Part shown: one piece after another, positions 26,091 through 36,300 of the stretch
Numbering within the stretch: the stretch's first letter is position 1
Layout: each line of letters starts with the position of its first letter
Origin: Lagopus muta
Lineage: Eukaryota > Chordata > Aves > Galliformes > Phasianidae
Direction of reading: 5' to 3'
Assembly: GCF_023343835.1 (NCBI RefSeq)
Contig: NC_064472.1
Span: forward strand, 8,175,469-8,239,468
DNA: 64,000 nucleotides
Notes under the pieces: generated by a model
What the model was told of the DNA's origin: nothing
Seen by the model: only the letters and a program-made list of their open reading frames with translations
The model's database searches: none
Position numbers and translations under genes: made by a program

Positions 26091-26900
26091 TGATCTTCCA
26101 AAACTCCCATTGCTTTATCCCTTTGCCAATATCCCGTGCTACCTCCCAGATATGGAATTGTTGCCCACCGCTGTTTTTCTTAGGTGCCTTTGTGTGGGAC
26201 CAACCTGAGGAAAGCCAGCAGGACAGGCAGTGGAGCAGAAGAGCCATTTAGTGGGAATTACCCACGTAGAAGGGGGGAGGCTAAGCTAACAACGGGTGTG
26301 GTTTGACCATCTGAAGGGAAGTAGGCATTTGGTTACAAATTTCCATTAGTTGGGCTCCCAGCAATCTATCACCATAGAAAGCTGCCTAATTTATGAAACC
26401 TTCCTAAAGTAAACATTTATTCTGGATAATCCTGAAAACTAAAATAGAAAAGAACAGTGTCTAGTAAGGGAAAAAGAACAACCACAAGGAGAAATGTTCT
26501 TGCCAGGAGCAGTTTGCTTGTAGCAAAGGATCACTGACTCCCCTCTGAAATGGAAATACTTCAGGTCTGCCTGGGGAAAACAAGCATCCAACTGAAAATA
26601 GGATATAAGGGAGGCAAAAAAGGGCAGGCTACCTTTCTAGTCAGAGTGAATTTCCCAGGAGCTCACCTCCAGTCATCTTCAGAGCTTGGAAAAGTGATTG
26701 GCCAAATGCAGAGGACTTGTCCTAAGTCTGTGGAAGTAGATTCTAGTGCTATTTTGAGAGCTTCTGTTGCTTGTGCGGTGCATGGGCACCTCACGCAGTC
26801 TCCCATGGTTCTATTATGGTCAGAGCACTCTAAGAACATAACAGAACCAACCACAATTGAACAGATGTAGCTTTAAATCAGATTAAATAAAAAAGAAAAT
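26091..26900. other. Sequence between a dead CR1 and the LU-domain gene's 3' end
   Basis: A 106-codon plus frame (26550-26870) has no recognised domain. Nothing else is visible. Confidence 0.5.
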
Positions 26901-26921
26901 AAACAAAGTGTAAGTACTGTC

Positions 26922-26927
26922 TTTATT
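26922..26927 (-). promoter_or_regulatory. Poly(A) signal AATAAA of the LU-domain gene
   Basis: Minus strand AATAAA lies about 95 bases after the stop codon, which gives a short 3' UTR of roughly 110-120 bases with cleavage near 26900-26910. It is the first canonical signal downstream of the stop. Confidence 0.6.
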
Positions 26928-27020
26928 CTGAAAACAAAATCTGCACACAAGAGATACCACATCAAACAGGAGCAAACCACTGGCTGTCACAAGCTTTGCT
27001 TACGCCAGTCCTAGCGAGAG

Positions 27021-27244
27021 TCAGAAAAGCAACTTCTCCAAGATGAACCCTGATAGGGCAGGGAAGAAAAGACTTTGTGAAGGGACAAGCCCAGAACTCA
27101 GCATTTCCAGTGTAATAGCTGGTTGGCATTGGAACCTCTTTATTTTAATGTCCATCATCCCCAGATTGTTTTTACTGTCTCCTACAGCATTGCATTCAGA
27201 AATGGTGGTGCATCCCTTCATGGCAGCTTTCACAGTCAGTCCAC
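27021..27244 (-). CDS. LU-domain gene exon 5: end of LU domain 2, hydrophobic tail and stop
   Basis: The acceptor is ttgctgtgtag|. It codes residues 153-226: KGCTTISEC, the last LU cysteine in FQCQPA, then a tail from SSG followed by about 20 mostly hydrophobic residues. TGA is at 27023-27021. The tail resembles a GPI-attachment signal (small residues, short spacer, hydrophobic end) but contains E222-K223, so membrane anchoring is uncertain. Confidence 0.87.
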
Positions 27245-30200
27245 CTACACAGCAAAAGAAGCACATTCCACAGGTCAGGGGAAACAGTCTCCATAGCTAT
27301 TCCCTCCCTGGCCACTGGAGCTCCCATGTTCACCTCACGTACTGCATATTCTTCACATCCAGCTGACTCCAAGCCCATTCCTGCCTGCTCTCTTCTACTG
27401 AGTGAGTTTGAAGGTTACCTTCACTGACTAGAAACACAAAGTGTTTAGGGTTTCTTCTTCCTTACTGATGAACAAGACCTTTTTTTTTTTTAAATTTAAA
27501 CAATTGCCATTTAAAAATTGAAAAGCTTTTAAATTGTTGTATTTTATGGAATAATCTTCAGTTCTTCCATTTACATCTCACCTGGCTACCTAGAGAGATG
27601 AGAGCTGTGATACAGTAGTCCCAGTGTTCATTGTTACCTTCTCACTTCGACCCTTTCATGAAATATGAGATGAATGACTTATTTTTTTGCCAAAATTTGA
27701 CCAGGATTGAGAAGTCTCAAAGGAATTACAGGCTGAGCCATGCATTTAGGCAAGTCTGTCTCTAAGGCCTTATATCATTTAGCCAAAGCAACCGAGAAGT
27801 CTTGCATGTGTACCCACTGAGGGAGAGCCTGGAACTTTTGCCAACACCAGAGCATCTACATGATAGATAGACCTTAAAGTGCTGTAATCACAGAAATATC
27901 CACATCTAGCCAGCAGTTTGGACACAGAAGTAACCTGAAATTCAGCCTGGGGAAAGCCAGACAACCTTATCCTGAGTCAACAACTCCCAGTTCCTCATTA
28001 AACTAGATTATTTTTTTCTTCACTCTGGAAACAATACTTTTCCCAAAGCTTCAGCCTGCTGGGCCAAACTAAACATCTGTGAAGAAAATCCTTGTCAGTT
28101 AACAATTCCAAGCAATTTTGTGGGAAATTACCTAACTGCCTATGGCTATGGACACACAGCAGGTCAAACAGGCTTAGAGCAATCTAATTCCTGTTGATGC
28201 TGGGTTCCTAACTCCCTGGTCAGATTCTCTCATTCCTATTGTTTGCATAAAGAAGCTGATAGCTCTGCATTAGTTTCACCTGAAGCTCCAGCAGCTGGGT
28301 GACTGGTTTAAATCCAAGCTCATCCTCATGCACCCTAGCTGGGGCCAGCAAATTCAGGGGTTATGTCCACATATCAAATTGTTTCATGACAACAGTTCAG
28401 TTCTTTACCTCAGTTATACCATACTACAAGGGATCCCAGCTACTATTGGAAAAGAGGAAGGAAAGCACACCCATGCCCTTTTACCATAGTTAAGCACGCC
28501 CCTTTTAAGCTTTGAATTTCTTCATTTTTCTCTTCACACTTGTCACCCCTTTTTTATTTATCTGTATTGCTCCCTCTTAAACTGGGTTTGCTAGTTAAAC
28601 AAAAAAGATGACAGACAGCCCCAAGCAAAAGACTGTTACCTGTATTCATTAAGCCAGCCAGGTCAACACACTGGCTTTCAGATCCAGTGCAGTTCACAGT
28701 TTCGTTACCACACTGGAAAGAATCCACGCTGTAGCAGGCAGGACACTGGAATCCATTGGGCACGTTGTTCTCTGGCGGCACTGGGAGGAAAGAGATAGGA
28801 TGCAATTGGTTTTAACAAGGGAAGGAGAGTGAGGAGCCAAGCGATGGCTTAGCGTACAAAGCCTGACCTTGGTAAGAGGCGAGCAGAAAAGGGATGGTGA
28901 TAAGCCAAAGGGAGCTCACATGAGACAGACGCTGTCCGACAGGCATCACCCACACAGCAGGCCAAGAGGCTCCTCGCTTTCACCTTCCCATAGTTCATGG
29001 TGACTGGGCCCATCTGGCAAATTCTGGATGGCAGACAGGTCTTGATCAATGAAGGGATTGCCATCCCCCCTGTAATGGGGCAGCACCAAATCATTAACCA
29101 CCATGTTATTCCCTTCCCCTCCATCTGGTTCCTACAGCAGCAACTGCTCAACAGCCTTCCCGGGACCTGACAGGCACAGCCCAAAAGCAGTGCCAGTGAC
29201 ACTGGTGATCCCCTCAAATGAATAGGCATGGTGTCATCGCATCTGAGACTCCAGTGAGGAATTTCTCACTGGAAAGGGATGAAGGCACAGCAAACATCTC
29301 ACCTACCTATTGTAACTTCATGCAAAATGATGCCACAGGTGTCTGCATCACCACTGCAGGTTTCCATGGGGCCATAGCAGCTTCTTCCTATGCTGTGACA
29401 AACCTCACACTGAAGCATGGTTCCTGGATGAGGAAACAAGGCATATTTCTGAGCAGCAGTCATGAGGGATTTCACTTCCCCTCTCATCTATTATTCTTTT
29501 CTTTTTGCTTTTGATCAGCAATTTTCATGTTTCTCTTTTCTTATTTTTCCAGTTACGTGGGTTCTTTTGCATTTATTTCCTATTATTATTTTATCTAGTA
29601 TGATCTTGAATATAAGGAAGTGCAGGGAAGCCTATCTGAGCTGTGATTTTGCATTTTAACTACTGATACCTGGCTAGCATGCCTTGTCTTCTAGTAGATA
29701 ATGCTTGCTTGATTTTGCTGAGGATATTAAGAGAAGCATATCTACAAATCCCTCTGTCCACAAGGGCGTTTGAGTGTCCCTGGATTTGCAGTCCCCAGAT
29801 CTTCTCTTTGCAGTGAGCAAGGGAATTCAAGGAATTGGTGACTGAGGGGCTGCCAGCAGTCACTGTGCTATGGACAAACTGGGAACAACATAACTCTTTG
29901 TAGACATTAGAGGAATCCACTTTACTGATTATCTACTGCTTCAGGACAAGAACTTCTTAAGCAGACCAGAGTATCAGGCAGTCAGTAGGAGAAACTTAGG
30001 AAGGAGTAAAGAGTTTATAGAGAGAGAACGAACAACATAACCTCCTTGATACAACAAATGGAACCCAAAGGTTCAGCATGTAGATCAGTGCATTCAGGGC
30101 ATCAGTTGGTTCCCCAAAACACTCAGGTGCCATGTAAGGCACCCTGCAGCAGCCATGACGTCTGCACATAAGACACACAAGACCTCCACAAGACTAATAC

Positions 30201-30681
30201 TCTTCTCAAGCAGAACTGATGGACAGCTGAGGTAGCATATGGTGTCTAAATTAAAATCGTGTGATCCTGGGCATGAGCAAATCAACCAATCCCTTAATCC
30301 TGCAGTCACTGTTGGCTGGATATTGATTCAGCTGACCAAAGTCTACCATAGAGTAACTCAAATCACTCCTGTGACTGTCCCACTTGGATTGCTGTTGACC
30401 ACCATGGAAGCTTAGATAGCCAGCTCATATTGTGAACACCTCCACCTTCACCCACATATGGACTCATAGTCTCAGATATACCCCAAGCCCACTAATGCTT
30501 ACCCCACTCCATATCAAACTTCGTATGAGGGATTCCCATGCCTCAGATGCCAGGAACATCCCTCCATACGCAACACCCATCCCCAGACCTCTTCTAAGTC
30601 TTGCAGCCCCACAGGACCCAGCAAATACTCACCTGAGTCTAGAAAAGTCAGGAGAAAGCTGAAGCCAAGAAATACTTTCAT
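27021..30681 (-). CDS. Two-LU-domain (Ly6/uPAR) protein, phospholipase A2 inhibitor gamma / PINLYP-like, five coding exons
   Basis: Seen: five minus-strand exons (30681-30633, 29423-29307, 29069-28920, 28780-28640, 27244-27021), each with AG/GT borders and all four introns in phase 1, join to a 226-residue protein. Residues 1-17 are a signal peptide. LU domain 1 spans about 20-105 with ten cysteines (22, 25, 32, 39, 46, 67, 73, 93, 94, 99), starts LQCEVC and ends CCVGDACR. LU domain 2 spans about 116-195 with eight cysteines, starts FQCPACYS and has NxT sequons at N131 and N135. The tail from 202 is hydrophobic. Family knowledge: this layout, including the LPPE-N-PNGFQCPAC linker, is typical of serum gamma-type PLA2 inhibitors and of PINLYP, which bind secreted proteins outside the cell. 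Inference: secreted or GPI-linked; the target is unknown. The LU1 motif ends in R where many LU domains have N. Family is firm; orthology to mammalian PINLYP is not established. Confidence 0.9.
28640..28780 (-). CDS. LU-domain gene exon 4: linker and first half of LU domain 2
   Basis: The acceptor is tttcctcccag| and the donor is ACAG|gtaaca. It codes residues 106-153: a short proline/asparagine linker, then FQCPACYSVDSFQC and two overlapping N-glycosylation sequons (N131-E-T and N135-C-T). Length 141 bases, phase 1 to phase 1. Confidence 0.92.
28920..29069 (-). CDS. LU-domain gene exon 3: second half of LU domain 1
   Basis: The acceptor is cattacag| directly before a run of five G. The donor is TCAT|gtgagc. 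It codes residues 56-106, including TCLPSRIC and the domain-closing CCVGDACRTASVS. This block is the most recognisable match to gamma-type PLA2 inhibitors. Length 150 bases, phase 1 to phase 1. Confidence 0.92.
29307..29423 (-). CDS. LU-domain gene exon 2: first half of LU domain 1
   Basis: The acceptor is ctcatccag| and the donor is ATAG|gtaggtg. It codes residues 17-56 with the N-terminal LxCxxC motif and five of the ten LU1 cysteines. Length 117 bases keeps phase 1 at both ends. Confidence 0.9.
30633..30681 (-). CDS. LU-domain gene exon 1: signal peptide
   Basis: It codes MKVFLGFSFLLTFLDS plus the first base of a split Gly codon, then donor G|gtgag. The ATG has A at -3, a good initiation context, and lies about 40 bases below the expected start of transcription. 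A separate signal-peptide exon is standard for Ly6/uPAR genes. Confidence 0.88.
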
Positions 30682-30748
30682 GCTGACAGATAGTAAGGAC
30701 AGGGAGCTGACAAATCTTGCTAAACACAGCGCTATGTACCACAGAGGC

Positions 30749-30757
30749 TTTTATAAA
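30749..30757 (-). promoter_or_regulatory. TATA box of the LU-domain gene
   Basis: Minus strand reads GGTTTATAAAAGCC here, about 70 bases upstream of the ATG. With the usual 25-30 base spacing the transcript would start near 30720-30725, giving a 5' UTR of about 40 bases with no intron. A strong TATA box fits a tissue-restricted or inducible gene; that last point is inference. Confidence 0.65.
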
Positions 30758-30759
30758 CC

Positions 30760-32211
30760 GGAGTGTGATGGATATGTCAGTGATTTGAGGAAGTGGCAAA
30801 TGCAGAAGTCGTAGCTGTGGAAGCGTATCAAGGAGTACTGGTAGCACACAGCATGTGAAATGCAATTTATTTTTTCATTTAAACCATATTTCTGCCTTTT
30901 CCTCCGTGCAAGAAGTGCTATATATCATTCCCCAGCGTAGAGTATGCAGCCTGTGGGAAAGGCTGGCTTGCCTGGGATCTGTCAGGTATGTCTGCAGTTC
31001 AGACTTTGTTTAAACAACCTTCAGCCTATGCCATACATATGAATGAAGTAGAAGAAACCATTTGAACAGCCCTGTTGTGCTCTCTCCAGCAGGCCCAAAG
31101 AAGCAAAATGTAGCAAGAGCTAGTCAGGAATTTTCCTCGCAGCTGAGTTTTTGCTGGCTGGTTTCCCATCTTCCTTCCCATCAGGCAATCAGGAGCTCTC
31201 ATGCCTTGAGTACAGCAGTAAAGCAGACAGCAGCAGAGCAGTGAACTTCCCTTCCAAGCTGGCATGCAGCTTCTGTTTGCAAAATGACTGCCAGTATATG
31301 CCTTGGAGGAGGCTTGATCAGGGTTTTCTGGGGATGAATATGTCAGAGCTGCAGAGTGGGACCTCCAGGGTGCAGGTTTTTATATTAAACAAGTGGAAGT
31401 TGATAAAAAATTCTTCTATCATTCCTTTGTCCTTTAAGTCAAACCATTCAGCAGAGAGGAAATACCAATGTGGCTGTATATGTGTCTGTCACCAGACACA
31501 GCCTGGTGACAGCATTACTTCCATGCCCTGGGATCCAGTGACGAGCTAAGGTCAAGCAGTCGAGGCCGGACTGCAATCAGCCCAAATGTTCCCTGTCCCT
31601 TATGCAGTGTTATCAGGATGTGTTGCCTTACCAAAACCATTTCCTACCCAGAACATACCCTCTTTGCTCATATTCTTGAGCAGATAGGTCACAGCCAATT
31701 AGTTCATTGTCCTTCAGTACTTTTTGCAGGGACAGTAGGGAGCAATTTATGTCCTACTACCAATCCTGGCTGTTGTGTAAGCTCCTTGGGCCAGATACTG
31801 CTCCAAGCAAACTTTGCTGTGTAGCACATCAGAGTGCTGGGATCATCTGGCCCCTAGATGTAGATGTAGCAACATCTATACATACAAACAAGTACTCACA
31901 GTAGGAACATGCAGACCACAGACACAAGTGGGTAACAACTCACAGATATGAGATACAAAAGCATTTCAGATCTCACCCAGTCCATCCTGTTGCCCAGGAC
32001 AGTGCCAGCCCAAGACAAGGGCTGCTCGTAGGGAAGTGCCAGGAAGCAGAGAAACCTCTCACCATAAACCTGGCAGTTAGATGTTTGATGAAAAGTTGAG
32101 AGGGTTTAATTGCTGAGGTTTCCTATTGGTGCACAGATGAGCTAAGCATTGTTCTCTACCTCAGCACCACGCTATACCAAAGACTTCCTGCAATTCCATA
32201 GAGAAAATCAC
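30760..32211. other. Upstream flank of the LU-domain gene
   Basis: This holds whatever upstream control elements the gene has. No CpG island is present, which fits a TATA-type promoter. A 132-codon plus frame at 31151-31549 is not recognisable. Confidence 0.5.
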
Positions 32212-33385
32212 AGATAGAATCATAGAATCACATAACCGTGCTACCCTACCTCTAACAGCCCTCTGCTAAATCATGTCCCTGAGCACCACATCCAAACAGC
32301 TTTTAAACACGTCCAGGGATGGTGACTCAACCACCTCCCTGGGGAGCCTATTCCAGTGCTTAACAACCCTTTCTGTAAAGAAGTGTTTCCTGATATCCAA
32401 CCTAAATCTCCCCTGGTGCAACTTGAAGCCATTTCCTCTCCTCCTGTCACCTGTCACCAGTGAAAAGAGACCAACCCCACTCTTACTGCAAGCACCTTTC
32501 AGGTATTGGAAGAGAGCAATAAGGTCTCCCCTCAGCCTCTTTTTCGCAGTCTAAACAGCCCCAGTTCCTTCAGTCTCTCCTCATAGGGCACATTCTCCAA
32601 GCCCTTCACCAGCCTTGTTGCCCTTCTTTGGACCTGCTCCAGCACCTCCATGTCCTTTCTGTACTGAGGTGCCCAAAACTGAACACAGCCCTTGAGGTGA
32701 GGCCTCGCCAGTGCCAAGTACAGGGGCAGGATGACTTCCCTAGTCCTGCTCACCACCACTCCTCATACAAGCCAGGATGCCACTGGCCTTCTTGGCCACC
32801 TGGGCACACTGCTGGCTCATGTTCAGCCAACTGCCCATCAGTACCCCAAGGTCCCTTTCTGTCAGGCAGCTTTCCAGCCACTCCTCCCTGTGTCTGTAGG
32901 GTTGCCTGGGATTGTTGTGACCAAAATGCAGGCCTTGACACTTGACCCTATTGAAACTCATACTGTTAACCCTGGCCCATCGATCCAGTCTATCCAGGTC
33001 CCTCTGTAGTGCCCTTCTTCCCTCAGGCAGATCAACACTCCCTCCCAGCTTGGTGTCATCTGCAGACTTACTGAGGGTGCACTCAATCCCCTCATCAAGA
33101 TCCTTAATAAAGATGTTAAATAGGAGTGGTCCCAGTACCAAGGCCTCCTGGGGGAGGCCACTCATGACCAGCCAAAAACTGGTTTTAACTCCATTAACTA
33201 CAACTCTTTGGGCCTGGCCATCCAGCCAGTGTTTCACCCAGTTGAGCATAGGCCCATCCAAACAGTGGGCTTCTCCATGAGGATGTTGTGGAAGACAGTG
33301 CCAAAGGCTACTGAAAGGGTTTACTGATGTAAACCACATCGACAGCCTTCCCTGCATCCACTAAGCAGGTCACCTTATCATAGAA
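32212..33385 (-). mobile_element. CR1 LINE 3' half, about 1.17 kb, with a long open reverse-transcriptase frame
   Basis: It starts GATAGAATCATAGAATCACA. The minus strand has 205 open codons (33357-32740) covering [30 protein letters not shown] (the FADD site with S for F) and the thumb motif [21 protein letters not shown] frameshift then leads to [20 protein letters not shown]. The fairly intact frame suggests a younger copy than those at 17-19 kb and 25 kb. Confidence 0.93.
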
Positions 33386-36300
33386 TGAAATCAAGTTGAT
33401 GTTTCTGTTCATTCTTCTGTTTTGATGTGGTGTTTCTCCCACTCACCTTATTGTCTGCTTTTCTCATTTGGAACTAACCTTTTCAGAGGAAAAGTGATTT
33501 ATACTATTTCCGATTACATTAAACATTACGGTGAAGCTTCTTCTCAGCTAAGCTAAAGGCACTATGAACATGGAAATTCATGCAATTACTCTGGATAAAA
33601 GCCTAGTTCTCCCAATGTCTGTAAAACTTGCATCACAGGAGTACAAGGCAGAGCAGCATCCTCACTCTGAATTTTGTTTTCGACTCAGAAACTGTCTCAT
33701 GCCACAGGAGAGTCATAATGAAGCCAAACTTCTGACCACAGTTCACTCCTCAGAGTGGATAAAACCCCACCCCCAGGCAAGCTGGGATCCCCAGAGCAGC
33801 ATGTTCCTGCCCTTCAACTACATGTGGGACTGCAAATACAAGTAGAGCAATGAGTGCCTGCGGCTCTGTAATGTGATTTTTATTTCATGGCCTTTCATTT
33901 AAAATGGTTGCTGAAGTGCCTGGGAAGATTTTCCTGAATGACATAGATGTACTAGCCCCACTGAATTACACTGAACTCACCTGTTTCCCATCTTTCATGA
34001 AGGGAAAGTGTGAAACCACAGCTTTTTAACCTACATTTTTAGAGATGAAATCAACTGCACCAAGAAGTAGCCACAATCTGCAGCAATAGATCTAGAAAAT
34101 GAGACAAGGTGCAAATGAGGAACACCTGGTCATATCTCCATACATCTGCAAAGCCAACGGCAGCATAAGAGAATCTATCATAGGCAGCTTAGTTGAAACA
34201 CTGGGGAAATTTTGTAACAGTGAAAATGGTGATTGCCTAGGGAAGACGTGATTCCTGGGTGGCCTGGGAGAACAGGCTGAGCAAATAATAATTAGGGAAC
34301 TATTTAGTTGATGGAATCCTGCTTTAAGGCTGAGCAATGGTTTAGGTGCTCTCTCTCTCAAGGTTCTACATTGGTTTCTATACATTGATGGTTTCAGGGT
34401 GTGCATGGAGGACCCATTTTCTGCAGCATATGCATGTTTACAGAAGTAGAAGAGGATGACTAACTGATAGGCACCTCTACAGGAATGTGAAGCAGAGGCC
34501 AGGGAGGCAGGGAAGTTTGAGGGGCTGCAGCATAGATAGAACTCACATGTTGTCTTGTCACACAGATCTGTGGCAGAAAATGCCAGTGGGTTTCAGAGCC
34601 CAAACATAAAGATATGTCATTGAAGCTTGAAGCTAACAAATCAGATTTGCATCACAGCTGAAAAACCGAAGTAAAAAAACTTAGGAAGAGGCAAGAAAAG
34701 CAGTGATAAGAAGAAGAAAATAGGCACAGTTTCTGTGGGATAGAGCAGAAGTTTCTCTTATGCCTCCCTTTATCTGAGGTACAAGAGGACAGAGCCACAA
34801 TCCATTGTGACACTTCAATGGTGAAGTCATCTGCAGCCCATAAAATAAAGAAGTTTTGGAAGAAGAATAAAACCCATCAATTTTCTGTGTCAATTTCTTG
34901 TTCTTCAGTGGAGTAAGTGAGACTGGCAAAGCCTGCCAAGCTGGTTCACTAGAAAAGGACATGTAAGGCAGATACCCTAGCCACATCATGCAGGGATTAG
35001 TGTACCCATCTCAAAGGACAAGAGTAAGAGGAGTGCCACTGTTTGCTTGTTGGCTATAGACTTAAGAAGCTTCTAACAGTCATTTTTCTCTGCTCTAATT
35101 GCACAGATTAGTCATGCAGCCAGGTGGTGGGACATGAGACTAACTCCTACTCCTGATTAGGAACTTTTGAACAGCCCAAGAAATAGTGCCTCATCTGTGT
35201 TTCCTCACAGCATTTCACCCAGACTAGAGAGGTGGGGATTTATTGTTTCTTCCCACCTAAGTGCTGACTGAGAATCAACACTTGGAACAGGAGCAGGGGA
35301 CAGAGGCATCCTGATGGTTCGCAGGAACAGAGCCGTCTCTGCTTATGTGGGAGCAGCAACCAGACCATATGCCATGTCCTGCTAGCCATTCAAAATTTAC
35401 CTTTTTCCCCAGAAAAAGCCCATCAGTAGATGCAGCCTCATGGCTCTGCTTCCAGTCCTATGGGAGCAGCCCAGGTGTAGCACATATGAATGCTTAAAGT
35501 CCCAGTTTGGTCTGTCAGCATTTAGCATTTGCCTGGAAGGAGTAGCAGCAACAGGGTGCTAATCGATGCGTACTGATTTCCCAAGAGGACTCCTCTATGC
35601 ACAGCCCTGTATTCACTTTGAAAGTGATGCTGTTGTTACCAACTGGGTACCAAGCAGGGGGATGGGGTGGAACCACACTCTAAAGCAGATCTCAGGCAGG
35701 GGTGGCAACAGCAGTGAGCTTCCCAAGAGGAAATATGGTCTCTGGCAGCTCAGAGCCAGCGCCCAATCCAATGGCCATTTACAGGAGTACAGGGAATTTT
35801 TAATATACCTTTGATCCTATACTATTTAAGATAACAACCACATTAACACTGATGAATTTTTTGTAGCCAGGCCAGAAATTATCTTTTCAACTGAAATAGT
35901 TGCCAGTGAATCTGGTTGCTTTTCAGACATCCTGGAAAGAAGATAGATTTGCATGCATGTTAATATGATGAATGAGCTGTCTGCTCTTACGTGAATGATC
36001 AGCAGTGTCATCTTCAAAGTAATCAAGACAACAGCAACTACTTAATCACATCCACTGGTGCTGATATAAAATGTAAGCCCTTTATTAGGCATTCATATTT
36101 CAACCTCCTCTTCAGCTTCAGCACATGACTTAGTAAATATTTGCCAGCAGCAGAGCTTGTTTGCTAGGAGAGATCCAGGCTGTCAGCTGAGGCAGCTTTT
36201 AATGGTCCATTTGATAAAGCTAATTCTGCCATGGGCTGATGTCAACACATAATGAATATGTAAGAGGGAAATTCTTGTAATACAGTACTAATGGCCATGC

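Noticed and set aside
26091-26350. Possible LTR remnant next to the CR1 at 25-26 kb
   Set aside because: No TG...CA ends, primer-binding site or polypurine tract could be identified.
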